A stretch of DNA of 64,000 nucleotides. Origin: Stichopus chloronotus (taxonomy: Eukaryota; Echinodermata; Holothuroidea; Aspidochirotida; Stichopodidae). The stretch spans positions 24,895,559-24,959,558 of the forward strand of contig CM037840.1 of assembly GCA_021234535.1 (NCBI GenBank). The letters are read 5' to 3'. Positions within the stretch are counted from its first letter, which is position 1. Every line of letters begins with the position of its first letter. Both the position numbers and the translations under genes were made by a program. Shown here in pieces: positions 21,501 through 31,334 of this stretch. A model generated the notes under the pieces. It was not told the origin of the DNA. It saw nothing but the letters and a program-made list of their open reading frames with translations, and searched no databases.

Positions 21501-23525
21501 GCAGGGGCTGCTGTTTAGTTCAGAGAATCATACTTCTTACTTTGCTATTCATATTGGAAACGAAAGTAGCAATTGTATGTTATTTGGTATTTGTAAACCC
21601 ATTGAACCTTCCTCAATACTAGATTTCAGTCGAAAGCAAACCTGATTAGTTTTCAAAACTGCTTCTTGCTGACAAGTCGAGGTTCATTTAGTCACAAATT
21701 CACATGCAACCTCTTTTGTGACACGTGTCACCCACTGCTGTCATCTCCAGGAATTTAATTTTGGCAATATGAAGCTCCTTTTATGCTTTGAGAAAAGTAA
21801 CTGTGGATGTTTCTTGACCATGATAGTTGCCATTGCGAAACTTTTTCGCTGTGACGATTTCAATTACAGGATGGTTCCACGTCGATGTACACAAACTGCT
21901 CGTGTATCTTAGGCGAGGCTTTGGCAGAATCTGGCAAGTGCAATTCTAGTTGCTGGTACCTTCCGATGTTTCTCATCATGCTGTTCCTGTTGGAGTTTGC
22001 TACGGTCCTGGCAGTGGTGCCCTCGACGACTGCTACCCTGAGGTAGGTCCCACCCGTAGTCCTCCCACTGAAGAGAGAATTGTTTGTCATGTTGCCTTTC
22101 AGCGCAGACAATGCCAGCTCTCGTGTGAAACTGAAAGAGGAATATGCTATTACATTTCGAATTGAGATAACTTTTTCATGTTTTCTGCAAAATTTTTCAT
22201 TTCCCTTGAGTGCACTTTCTGTTGTCAGTGTTATGTTACTTATTTTATGTATTTGTATGTCATTATGTATTTTCCACTCATTTTTTGTCCTTTTCTCTCA
22301 TTTTGCAGATGCGTATCTCACTCTCAGCGGTCCTTCGCACTCGGCCTGCAGTCTTTGATCTACAGAGCACTTGGTGAGCAAACTTTTGAAAGTTTTCACC
22401 CCCGTCATCAGATTGAAGATAACCCTCAGTTGACCAGGAATGGTACTTAAACCCTTGTGTTTGTCTCATAGAACAAATGTGAACACACTTCCCATTTCGT
22501 GTAGAGAGACCATTTTGTAATTAAATCAGCCTTCAGGATCTGTTTATGCTCTGCGCTGGCAGTGTGTGATCTGCGTACTGTGTCGTCTGGTATCCTGCGT
22601 GGAATGTCTTTGCAAGTCTTTGACTGTAAAAGTTTCTCACAGATAAAACTCAAGAGTTGTTTTCAAGTTGCATTTTCCAACCCTTGGTGAGATGATACCA
22701 CTCCTCTCTTTGAGATACTCAAATTTCTGTTGGAGATAAATTTCCCTTTCATTGGGGATATACCTCAATGGGGATCTTTTTCACAAAAGATTTTGATACA
22801 TCCCTCTTTGTTTGATTGCTTTGTTTGATAACATTCCTCTCTTTATCTCAGGCATCTTCTCTCCTCTGTTTGAAATATACATTTTTATTATCTCGTTTTT
22901 CTAAGAAATATCCCTTGATTGCATAAGTTACATGTCTAATCGCGTGAGATACCAATTTGTATTGCATGAGCTACCATTCTTCATTGTGTAAGGTACCCCT
23001 CTCACCTATGAATTATATGAGGTAATCCTCTCATCTGTCCATTGCATGAGGTACCCTCTCACCTCCTTTGTATGAGGAATCCTCCATTGTATGAGGTTCA
23101 TTTCTCCTGTGAGATGTGTCACTATTATCTTCCTAAGCTGAATCATCTGTCCCTTTTAACTTTCGGAAAATTGTCAACACATTTTGTAATGTACCGTATA
23201 ACTTTATCCATCCTCTGCAGGCACTGTACCGGGACCGATCATCATCGGTAAGATTATCGACGACGCCTGCCTCCTGAAGCAGCCGACCTGTGAAGGTGAG
23301 ATCAACGACACCTGCTGGCTTTACGAGAACCAAACTTTCAGCCGTAACATGCTCCTTCTAGCTGTGGGCGTCAAGATATTCTCCATAATCTTTTTCTTGG
23401 GATCACTGCTCTTTTACAAGCGGCCTCCAGAACACCAGGTCAAGGGTCAAATGGTAGATGGTGACACACAGGTGAACAGCAACGGGGCCAATGGCCACGC
23501 CGCAGACCTGCAGGAGTTCACATGA
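11..23525 (+). CDS. SLCO4A1-like: OATP/SLCO transporter gene A (5' exon missing)
   Basis: Sodium-independent organic anion transporter of the plasma membrane, OATP family, by homology. Nine coding exons join in frame: 11-515, 5337-5436, 6602-6723, 15046-15300, 17076-17271, 20972-21116, 21870-22042, 22309-22373, 23221-23525 (1866 nt, 621 residues plus TGA). All introns are GT-AG and the phases agree. Seen: the TM1-4 block with SLERR-like 'TLERRFHLQ'; the OATP signature 'FIGAWWLGFLL' near TM6; a Kazal-like extracellular loop with ten cysteines including 'PVCGSNG', 'SPC' and 'AGC'; 'RSFALGLQS' and 'GTVPGPIIIG' before the last TM; a hydrophilic C-tail ending LQEFT. The N-terminal cytoplasmic exon lies upstream of the window. 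An AG ending at base 10 (ctgcag) is the likely acceptor, matching the Q|S junction in paralogue B, though bases 2-10 could also code MLQ. Motifs around TM2-TM4 and the C-terminal half resemble the OATP4A branch most; assignment to a single orthologue is inference. No nearby AATAAA was seen after the stop. Confidence 0.93.
2170..2530. repeat. Degenerate 'TTCGTTATTCCGAAG' short-unit repeat
   Basis: Variants of a roughly 15-25 bp motif recur: cattTCTCCGAAGtgtc, gttcgttattccaaag, cttcggaataatgacgcttc, ggaataatgacgcttcggaa. Both orientations occur and the copies have decayed. I read this as a dispersed minisatellite-like repeat inside gene A intron 1. Confidence 0.65.
4230..4810. repeat. Degenerate tandem repeat rich in TACAGTGCA/GTACAGT
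   Basis: Segments near 4386 (gttagccaagtacagc), 4549 (gttacccaagtacagtg) and 4724 (cctaagccagtac) align at about 165-bp spacing. Each is followed by gttgtacagt-like words. Open frames here on both strands are by-products of the repeat. Confidence 0.65.
5337..5436 (+). CDS. SLCO4A1-like: Gene A exon 2: TM5 region
   Basis: 100 nt between acceptor tgtcag and donor aga|gtaagt. It codes IFNGASLLGPAIGYLLGGAL and then NIYTDLRVDVSE, a glycine-rich helix typical of OATPs. Its length and phase equal gene B exon 45203-45302. Confidence 0.92.
5437..6601. other. Gene A intron 2
   Basis: 1.2-kb intron with two poly-G tracts (about 6222-6239 and 6343-6356). No gene or clear mobile element was recognised. 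Confidence 0.7.
6602..6723 (+). CDS. SLCO4A1-like: Gene A exon 3: OATP signature exon
   Basis: 122 nt between acceptor ttcatag and donor g|gtgagt. It codes LDIDPENPVFIGAWWLGFLL, the family signature (x-[IV]-G-A-W-W-x-G-F-L), with F at the usual W position before the isoleucine, followed by TM6. Confidence 0.93.
7020..8110. repeat. ~190-bp degenerate array with TTGCTAATGTAAC box
   Basis: The box gttgctaatgtaac recurs near 7062, 7256, 7672, 7843 and 8035. Inverted copies (gttacattagcaac) lie near 7484 and 8073. TTGGACGGACA-like words often follow it. Spacing is about 170-230 bp. At 8035-8090 a direct and an inverted copy face each other, forming a hairpin. Confidence 0.75.
8437..8765. repeat. 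Left subterminal tandem array (~90-114 bp units)
   Basis: Unit starts (aagcgttcgttaagcgttc) fall at about 8437, 8551, 8647 and 8737. Each unit contains ctctgagccgaattattta and gcgttcgaata. The first unit carries an extra 18-bp internal copy (gttcgaacgccgtcaagc). The later units are more diverged. Confidence 0.8.
12960..13270. repeat. CATATGGG-rich foldback
   Basis: Left arm about 13021-13061 (atctgtaaggggcccatatg...) pairs with right arm about 13149-13196 (...cggcccctcacagat). Outer CCCATATG/CATATGGG words extend the symmetry on both sides to about 12980 and 13260. MITE-like palindrome or paired inverted repeats inside the larger element. Confidence 0.65.
13781..14125. repeat. Right subterminal tandem array (103-105 bp units)
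   Basis: Unit starts fall at about 13781, 13886, 13989 and 14092, so the period is 105, 103, 103 bp. The unit contains ttagcgttcgaatacttatt, a run ending aagggcattt, and gctagtattcggatctcttg. The last three copies are nearly identical. Confidence 0.85.
15046..15300 (+). CDS. SLCO4A1-like: Gene A exon 4: central loop and TM7
   Basis: 255 nt, the same length as gene B exon 47550-47804. It codes the intracellular loop with 'ARAGFGKGLLDFPKACFVLL' then 'PKFLESQFSLSSGWAAILVG', a hallmark OATP stretch. A polypyrimidine tract precedes acceptor ctcag and the donor is g|gtgaga. Confidence 0.93.
15301..17075. other. Gene A intron 4
   Basis: 1.8-kb intron. It contains a copy of a dispersed repeat (about 15955-16200) that also occurs in gene B introns. 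Nothing else is recognisable. Confidence 0.7.
15955..16200 (+). repeat. Dispersed repeat 'CTGGTGTTACAGTGATATGG', copy 1
   Basis: Contains actggtgttacagtgatatg and, further on, ggtccacctttgggtgagtc. The same two landmarks in the same order recur at 50851-51130. A third, inverted partial copy lies at about 45531-45580. Probably an unclassified interspersed element. Confidence 0.6.
17076..17271 (+). CDS. SLCO4A1-like: Gene A exon 5: TM8-TM9
   Basis: 196 nt coding LTVIPAGVGGSVAGGYIVKR through TM9 to 'CDDPQFAGVTVYYNGS'. GC is visibly higher than the flanking intron. Donor tc|gtaagt, phase 2, as in gene B. Confidence 0.93.
18540..18970 (+). pseudogene. Decayed protein-coding fragment, probably retroelement
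   Basis: An abrupt rise in GC and protein-like sequence inside an AT-rich intron. The frame through about 18580-18970 reads EDPNEDLHDSASAMDTSTGD, a TGA, then DLITRIADIFRQHLGFEIPE and further to FPFHQDRTLWVSEQDW before a stop. At least one more TGA lies upstream in the same frame. The composition and acidic/structural style resemble ORF1/gag regions of DIRS-like or other retroelements, but I cannot name a family. The antisense open frame at 18546-19010 is probably a shadow. Confidence 0.45.
20012..20297 (+). mobile_element. tRNA-derived SINE
   Basis: The head resembles a tRNA. An A-box-like TTAACTCAGTTGGTAGAGC (20022-20040) is followed by an anticodon-arm-like cccactttccaactggg and a B-box-like gggtttgacatc (about 20066-20077), at tRNA spacing. 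The tRNA part is mutated and no cloverleaf gene is claimed. A non-tRNA body follows, and the element ends in a short tccattattatcatta tail. The loop would place TCC at the anticodon, so a glycine tRNA ancestor is possible. Confidence 0.75.
20972..21116 (+). CDS. SLCO4A1-like: Gene A exon 6: Kazal-like extracellular loop
   Basis: 145 nt coding the first half of the cysteine-rich loop: CNNNCNC, then PVCGSNGLTYFSPCLAGC. This follows the Kazal-like C-x3-C-x-C...PVCG...C...C order of OATPs. It ends in phase 0 at gag|gttagt. Confidence 0.93.
21117..21869. other. Gene A intron 6
   Basis: 0.75-kb intron between the two exons of the Kazal-like loop. The phase-0 position is the same as in gene B. I see nothing else in it. 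Confidence 0.75.
21870..22042 (+). CDS. SLCO4A1-like: Gene A exon 7: second half of loop and TM10
   Basis: 173 nt. It codes YTNCSC, GKCNSSC and a long hydrophobic helix ending VVPSTTATLR. N-C-S and N-S-S sequons sit in the extracellular loop. Donor ag|gtaggt. Confidence 0.92.
22309..22373 (+). CDS. SLCO4A1-like: Gene A exon 8: conserved RSFALG helix
   Basis: 65 nt coding CVSHSQRSFALGLQSLIYRA and LG. The length and both phases match gene B exon 53171-53235. The acceptor follows a T-rich tract ending ttgcag. Confidence 0.92.
22690..23110. repeat. Degenerate 'TTGTATGAGGTACC' minisatellite in gene A intron 8
   Basis: Repeated words such as cattgcatgaggtaccctct, ttgtatgaggaatcctcc and attgtatgaggttcatt are spaced about 20-30 bp apart. 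The consensus is shared with the larger array at 27645-28240. Confidence 0.7.
23221..23525 (+). CDS. SLCO4A1-like: Gene A last exon: TM11-TM12 and C-terminus
   Basis: 305 nt with stop TGA at 23523-23525. It codes GTVPGPIIIGKIIDDACLL, a disulphide-prone loop (PTC...TCWLYEN), a last TM, then a polar tail with PPEHQ and NSNGANGHAADLQEFT. Confidence 0.93.
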
Positions 23526-26500
23526 AGTCTCTCGCTGTCTGTTTAAGCAGCAGCTGGTCATAACGTCTATATTTTTAAATCTTTCAACTACAAAGTAAAC
23601 AGCAAATTATACGAAAGGGACTGATAAGTTTGGGCAGAGTTTGAAATGCATGAGTAAGTATTTCAACTGCAGTATTCATCTAACTGCAACACCTCAAATC
23701 AATGTTTCTGGTTCTCTGTCTCTAGATGAGGACAGCAGAATAGCCACTGCTCACTAGATGTTCATGCAACTTGAAAATGCTTTAGAGCTTTCACCTCTCT
23801 CTCCTACCAGCATGCCGAATCACACTGGGCCGCTCTTGAAACCTTTGGCAAGTCACAGAAACATTGGCAGTCCTATTGCCTGTCTCTGTGATTGCTCAGC
23901 AACATTTGCATTCTGTAATCGTCACTGCCATCACAAAACAGATAACTTGAAGAGCAAACTGCCTCATGACAAGTTTCCTCGTTGATCGGTGAAGTTCAAA
24001 GTGTCGATCGGCCTATCTGTCAGCGGTGTGTGTTTTGACTATGGTTAAGGATCGTCTTCGAATCTGGTCGCAGGAAACTGGAAGACAAGTCCAGTGTGCA
24101 TTGTTCTCTAACCGAATATTCTTTACAGCTCAGTGATTGCAAGTGCCGGCTCTCTCAAGTTAATTAGCTAGCAGTGGGTAGGGTTTACACACACAGGACA
24201 AAAGTTTTCCTCATCAACAGAAACAATTGGCAGAAATTCTTTTGCGTAGCTTGCTCGCACAACTGGTTGCAACTAATGAATGGGCTATTGTTTGCTTGGT
24301 TTTGCCTTGATAATTTGCGATGAGAATACGTCTAGACTGCCCGTTTGCATGGAACAAAAAAACCATATGGGAAATGTATCGTAGTCGTTGCGTAGCCTAA
24401 CCAGTGTAACGTATACGCAAAAATTGTAACATTAGGATAATTCACCAATTACGAACTACATGACAAGATGTAAGCAACATCGGCCTGCAACAGTACAAGA
24501 TATTCGCATAGTACAACCCAAAACACCTATTTCTGGCATTCCACAAGTTGCAAGGATTATTGGCATGCACTCTATGCCATATTTTGCAATCCGATCTGAA
24601 CTGTTTTGTTGTTATGCTAGAGTTACTTGGATCTAGGCCTATTGGTTAATTTTCAGAGAAACAAGGACTATAAACAGAGTTAGGCTGAATGCTGGCAATG
24701 ATCATACTCAATGATCAAGAAGAATTACTTGCTGTGCTGTGTAGGCCTAGGTGTAGGCCTAGGTAGCAATGTGATATTGGGCCTAGATCGCCGAGAAAGA
24801 TTCTTACCGTAGGACTTTTTTTTGCTAATTCAGACTTTCATATGTGACAAAATAAGTATATGTTTACATATCTCCGCCCGCTGTGCATATTGCTCCTGTG
24901 GGCTTGGAGAGCTCTTTTCACGTTGCGCGCACATCAACAAAACGGTCTATTGCTAGCTCGTCTCCCAGATCCCGGCGACCAGATTCAGATACGACCCTTT
25001 ATGATATGGCAGGCTTGGCTGGCATTTAAGATGGTGCAGTTGCTAGCTAGCTGTCTTTGTGGTCAAAGACATAGCAATAACAAATTAACAAGATTTGAAA
25101 GGTTACACAGTTTCGTGAACCATCAAACAAACGCCCATGTTTCCCCAGTGATGAATTTAAGAGGAAACTTCGGAACTAAAAACCTGTTTAAAAACGTAAA
25201 CTGTTAAGTAATATGAGCAAAAATAGAAATCTATCTCTGTATGAAATAAGTGAAAACGCCTATTCCAAATACCAAATATGAGAGAAAATTACTCGTCAGT
25301 GTTTGATTGCTTGTCAGTGTTTGTATATTCCAGTCACCAATCAAAGGGGCCTCAAGTTGGTACTACCCAATACTTTACAGGGTTCATGTTTTGGTGATAT
25401 AGTGAGGTGACATGTGATACTAGATGCATCAGAATGGGAGTCTTTGTTGTTGGCTGCCGTGTAACAAACGTGTGAGTCTTACCTCAGTTAATGACGTTTA
25501 TCACCTCATACATGTTCAAAAAGCATGCTTCATCCATTTCACTGCAGAACATTTAATGGATACTGCTGAAAAGAGAATTAGAAACTGAAGACTTCATTTA
25601 TTAGTTGGTTTGTTTTCCTAGGTGATTACAACACACTTTGACCGTCGTGAAGTCACCCTTGAAAAGTCATGTTTCTAATTATGAGTTTATTTTTCTTGTG
25701 ATTAAAGCGGACAGTTCAAGATCAAAATTCAAATTGAAAGTATTTGCCATTTTCCTTTCAGTTTGTTGAAGTCTTTTGCAACAATTTGAATGTGTGGATG
25801 AAACTTTTCGTGGAGTTTTTCTTTTTTTGCCAAATATGCAAAGGTAGAGCAAAAATCTTTTTCTGTTGGAAGTGTATGATGTAACATGTTAGCGTATACA
25901 TAACCATTGGAAGGGAGCAGGTATTTGGAAGGAAGCAGGGACTTCAAAGGGAGCAGGGATTTGTTATTTTCTTTTTGGAGGGGGATGCAATGGTTCCTCA
26001 GAGTCATATGCAGTATTACTTAAACTAACTTATTACCTTGCTTTGATCGTGAGATTTATCCGATGTCAGTCATCGGCAGTCGGTCGATGGAGAGTCGGAT
26101 GAATGAAGTGGAAGAAAGTTGGCAAAACCAGCAAGGGAAGGAAGAGATTAAAATTATACCAAAGGCTTGTCTACCTCAGAATAGGCTTTTGACCTAAAAT
26201 GAGAAATTATATCAAAAAAGTTAAAAGACAATAATTACAGCATTTTTTTTTACTTTTCAGTGTACTTTTCCATGTTTCTTTTGTTTTTTGTTATTATGTC
26301 CATGTCTTCGTTTTCATCTTTCTTTTTGTCTCGTTTTGCTCCTCTTTGTCCCTTCTCTTTACATTTGTGATGCTCAGGTCTCTGACAAGTAATCGTCCTT
26401 ATCTGTCTGTGTCTTCGAGATCTGACATTGGAAGTTCTTTGATTGACGTCACCCTTCCTTCAGTAGTTGTGCATGTCGATCTTTGTCCTTCGTGAGCTCG

Positions 26501-27640
26501 AAGACCGGTTTAGTCACTCTGTTATTAATACTTCCAAATTGGTGGCGTTATGTTATTGTTTTATTGTCATGTGTTACTCTTCCTCCATTACAAATCATCG
26601 TGGGTTCCATTTGTCATTTAATACCCTTCTTAGTATTGTTATCATCATTATCATTCTTGTAATGATACCAAATTACTGTTTCTCTTGTTATACACTGATT
26701 TTTGTTTTCCTCTAACAAAGCACATGTATTCATCAAGAACTGAAGTAAAAAGATCAGAACCAAAAAAGAAAATAAGAGGCCAAGAGAATGATGCATATAG
26801 CTCAAATTCTATGCAGAAGTCAAGCCTGGAATACTTTTCTGGCAAAACTTTTGTCAAGGTCCACCTTTTAGCCTTTTAAGTATTATGCAATGTGACAAGT
26901 TTTGCTGTTCTGTACTAGTTCTAATCGTCACCTTCTGTTTTAGGAAGGAGAATGGAGGGAATGCTCGAGGGGGGGGGGGGGGGGGGAACAAGTAGTAAAA
27001 TCTGAGCTGCAGGAATTTAATCAGGCAGAGATTACATCTTGCTGAAGAATTTATTTTTTAAGTATTGTACACGTTCTATGCTGTTTTAATTAAACACTTG
27101 TCTTTTTGTTCTAAACCCAGAAACAGTAAAAACAATATTATGTCTGAAGATCTATTTGTACAAGCGATATATATAAATATTAATAGATTGTTACTAATTA
27201 ACAGATTAATCAAGCCGTTTGTTTATAACCTCCATTTTTCATTATTCTTTCAAATTATTTAGTCTAAGTGTAACATCCTGTTTGTGTATCTCAGTGAAGT
27301 GTTGTTATGATAGGCTCCTTTTTACGTTCTTTTTTTTTCTGAAATATATCACAAAAGTTACTAAATATAAGCAGCTGGGATGTACTTTAAGCACTTGCAG
27401 TTCCCCTCTTCTCCCCACCCAAGGGGATGCATGAAACTTTTTTATGACAGCTCTCATTTGCTCCAGGTTGGTGCCAGACAATTTTCTTAGTTAATTAATA
27501 ATAGAAAGTCAAACTCTGATGCTTTGGTTGCCAAAGGCTTCAAAACTGAAATCTTCAATCTTAGTTGCATTCTCAGAAGGGCTTATAATATGATCTGTGA
27601 TCACCCACAGTAAGGTGAAAATTCGCAAATGTCCCCACCT
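23526..27640. other. Downstream of gene A: 3' UTR and intergenic
   Basis: AT-rich. The proximal part must include gene A's 3' UTR, but no convincing close polyadenylation signal was seen. TAGGCCTA words cluster near 24620-24790 and a poly-G tract lies near 26970-26987. The open frames here are short and show no recognisable protein. Confidence 0.6.
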
Positions 27641-27644
27641 CTGT

Positions 27645-28240
27645 TGTTTGAGGTACTCCTTCATTGTATGAGTTAACCATTTTATTGTATTAGGTACCCA
27701 TCTCTCTTGAATGAGATACCCATCTCCTTTGTATGAAGAACCAACATGAATTGTATACTCAAATCTATTGTTTGAGGTACTCCTTCATTAATGAGTTAAT
27801 CATTTCATTGTATTAGGTCCCCATCTCCATTGTATTAGGTCTCAATCTCCTTTGCATGATATTAGGTAACCATTTCATTTGAATGATGGACTTATCTGCA
27901 CATACATGAGGTATCTACCTCAATTGTTTGAAGTAGCACTCTCTGTTGTACAAGGTTACCATCTTCATTGTATGAGGTCGCCATCCCCATTTTATGAGGT
28001 GGCCATCCCCATTGTATGAGGGCCCCATCCTCATTGTATGAGGGCCCATCTCCACTGTATGAGGGCCCCATCCCCATTGTATTAGGTAGCCATCTTGTTT
28101 TCATGAGGAATCCACCTTGTTTGTATGAGGCCCCCATCTCCATTGTATGAGATAGTCATAACCATTGTTTAGTTACCTCTCTCCATTGCAGTTGGTACCC
28201 ACTGCCATTGTGTGGTGTACCCTTCTCTGTTATATGGGTT
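27645..28240. repeat. 'CCATTGTATGAGG(T)NCCCATC' minisatellite
   Basis: About 25 degenerate units of 20-25 bp: tgtatgagggccccatcc, ttgtatgaggtcgccatcc, attgtattaggtagccatc. A minus-strand open frame at 27892-28143 translates the units and should not be taken as a gene. Confidence 0.85.
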
Positions 28241-28450
28241 AAGCATTCTGTAAATATTGTCAACACACACAAGGAATATGCCTGCAAAATGTGACCTGTT
28301 TTGGTTTTGCCGTGGTTTACATTCATTTAATTTTTGTGCATCTTTTTTCTTTGTAAATTTCGGCTCAGTGTTTGAAAAAATGTCGCTCAGAACCCTTTCA
28401 TTTTGACATTTCATTTTGATGAGATTGTTTTTTTGTTGTTCATTTCTTGA

Positions 28451-28463
28451 GGGGGGGGGGGGG
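28451..28463 (+). repeat. Poly-G tract
   Basis: A run of 13 or so G residues in intergenic DNA, one of several in the window (6222-6239, 26970-26987, 29980-29995, 43861-43870). Such runs are prone to length error in assemblies. Confidence 0.8.
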
Positions 28464-29203
28464 TTCGGGGAGAAGGAACTCAACCATTGCGAAGTGACAG
28501 TGAACGTTCTCTTCTTGAGAGCATGTCTTTTTTTGCATGGGTTTTCTCCTTTTTTTCCCCTTAAGTGTACATGTTTAGAGGAGAAATTGTCAACAGCGGT
28601 CAGCTTCCAAAAGGAAAGACACCAAAATGCCTCATATCGCTTTACCTCTATACTGGTTCTGTTGAGGAATACAGATATAGCCAGTTAGATTTCTTGAAAG
28701 AAAAAATCAAACAAATTTGTAAGTATGTTGTAGCATGAAAGAAATCATGTGCTCGGATGAATCATTTTCTTGTTTCATGTTCTTTTTAACTTGGGTCGTG
28801 TGACATTTCTAGAGAGCAATCAGTCCTAACCTCTGAGTAATTTCCGTAAACGTCAAATGTGGAACAAGCCGAGATAACATGTCAAGATAACCTAATTTTA
28901 TTTTTAAAAGTATCCAGGGGATGGCTCAGACATTTTGGCGGCAGAGACTTCAATCTACCACTGGTAAGATCCCTCCTAGTAGATATAAGCAGCGGGGGAA
29001 TCAGCTGTTTTTACGGAATCCTTTGAATGCTATGCATTTCTTAGATGCACAGGAAGTATTAAACTTAGCTTCTCTCATCTAAGTTAAGATAGAAGCAGTG
29101 TCAGTTGATTTTGTATCGTGTGTTTAGAAGCCAGTGTACTGTAGATATATTTTTCATGTAGGGTCAAGCTCTGTCAGAGGAAATAGAGCGTCTTCATACT
29201 CAA

Positions 29204-29440
29204 GTCTACAGGGCGTGGGAGTCTATGGGGAAGGGGTATAAAGGAGGGGTATGTAGGGAGAGGTTAAAGGGAGGGGGATACAGGCAAGGGGTATACAGGG
29301 AGGGGGTTTACAGGGGAGGAGTATATGGGGGAGGGGTCTAAAGGGAGGAGGTATACAGTGAGGGGATATATAGGGAGGGGTGTACAGTGAGGGGGTCTGC
29401 AGTGAGGGGTCTACAGGGAGGGGGGTCTACAGGGAGGGGA
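29204..29440 (+). repeat. G-rich minisatellite (tatacaGGGAGGGGG units)
   Basis: Units of about 15-25 bp such as tatacagggagggggtttac, gtctacagggagggg and tatagggaggggtg are repeated about twelve times. Four or more closely spaced G3+ runs occur throughout, so the + strand has G-quadruplex potential. Confidence 0.8.
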
Positions 29441-31018
29441 TATATTGATTCCCACTGCAATAGTCAATACATTTTCAGGTGAATTTTTAGTTTTTTTCTT
29501 TTGTCTCTGGTGAGGAACTTTCGATAATCTTCATGATAAAGTAATATTTTTTTTTCCTCAAGCCCTAATTTGTTTTGGCTTTAAAGCAGATTTAAACTAA
29601 AGCCACACTAACAGAGATTAAGTTTTACATGTCATTGGGCATTAACCCTTGTTTCCTTTTCATTTTTAAGACCTTCCTGTAGCAAAAGTTATAGATCTTT
29701 ATCAAATTATAAGTCATTGATATCTTTTTAGCAGTAACTATGGTTACTGTCAGTAGAATCATCCTCTCTCGAGGGGTGGGTTGTTCCTACAGTACCATGT
29801 GACACTTTCATTATCTGTTGTTCACCCGGATAACTGGAGGGGGAAGTATTGAATTACAGACAAAGGTGAAAGGTAACAAGAGGCATCGAGTGGTGGGATA
29901 CATAGACTTTCTCTCTCTCTCTTTTTATTTTTTTTTTTGGTTGCAATGTACTTTTGATGTTATAATCATGTCAATAGCTGAAGGGGGGGGGGGGCAGGGG
30001 AAGGAGATGAAGATGCAGGAAAAATTGATAGAAACAAAGAAGGCTGCTGACCTAAAGAAAACTGCCAACAGAGATGCCTGGAGGTATTCAAAAACTTTAG
30101 CATCAAACAGTTCTATGTGAAATCCCTTTCTCCTTGTGTTGGAATTTCTGCAGCAGAATTGTTCTCTCTGCATATGTTGGTGTACTGGTTCATTCCTTTG
30201 TTTGTCTCTTTTATTTCTTATTTGTCTTTATTTGTTTGTTTGCTTTATTTGTTTTTGTTTGTTGATTGGATTTTGTTTGTTTTTTGTTTATTTATTTGTG
30301 TTTCAATCCCTTTGCTGTAATAGTACTGATTGACATTGCATTTTACCTGAATCATACTCCCATCCCCTTCTCCTGTTTACCCCTGTCAGCTGTTACCATC
30401 ACCTTCACACTCCCCCTCTTCTCCCTTTATACATTGGTGTTTTAGTCTTTATATTTCATATAATGGTTAGTCACATGGTGGGGGCATTTTTTTTTCCTTC
30501 TTATTATGCTTTTTGTCAGCAATACCTGTACCATAGACATCATATAAATATTATTTTCGGATCTTTGTCTTTCATGGAAATTTTTTCTCCCACTGCTGAA
30601 GTATGGAAAATAGATAAAAAGTTATAAATAAAAGCTTAACCATCCATTTTGTCAATGTCTTTGTTTTTATTTATTCAAATGTGCCATTTAAGTGCTCTTT
30701 TAATAGTAGCACCATTAGTTAAAGGCACAGTATTAGTCTTGTATCCTGTTGCTGCATTGCTTTAATGAATATGGGCTGGACCCTCTTCATGGGCTGATTA
30801 ATATTTTATAGGGTCCTTGATGAGCCCATATGGACTTTCTGATCCTCAAAGTTTCAAATTCATATGGTTTAATCTTAACTTGATCAGGCAAATTCATAGT
30901 TGAATGTCTTTAGCATAGTTACTACTTGCTCCCAGTATGTTTGGCATGAGGTTAAAGGCCACCTGATTGCATAGGTTTAGCTTGGTTTCTTCAGATCTGT
31001 TCAGTAGCACCACTATCT

Positions 31019-31048
31019 GGGGGAGCATGGGAGAGATCATGCTCCCCC
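31019..31048. repeat. Perfect 11-bp-arm hairpin
   Basis: GGGGGAGCATG (31019-31029) and CATGCTCCCCC (31038-31048) are separated by 8 bp. It is followed by C-rich ctggccccctc. This is probably a fragment of an interspersed repeat rather than a terminator. Confidence 0.6.
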
Positions 31049-31334
31049 CTGGCCCCCTCTCGGTCATATTTTGACCCCCAAACAAATTTAAGCTACATTT
31101 ATTTGTAAGGGGTGGGATGAGGCATGAATAAACAGACAAAATAGATTTGGGAATGCCATTTCTGGTGATCTGGTTATTGTTTTTACCAAAACATTTCTGG
31201 TGCATTATGCACCAAGTGATGATGGACTGAAGACCTTTTCTCCCATCAGTCTTAATGTGTGGTCATCAAAGGAACAAACGCAATTTACTCACTTGAACCC
31301 ATTCTAGATAAAGCAATCCAGATTATAACAATTT

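Noticed and set aside
27892..28143. Minus-strand frame with repeated GMGPSYNEDG-like units
   Set aside because: It is the minisatellite read through; the units vary in frame-breaking ways outside the segment.
31019..31048. Rho-independent terminator
   Set aside because: The hairpin is strong, but the DNA is eukaryotic and no T-run or adjacent bacterial gene exists.
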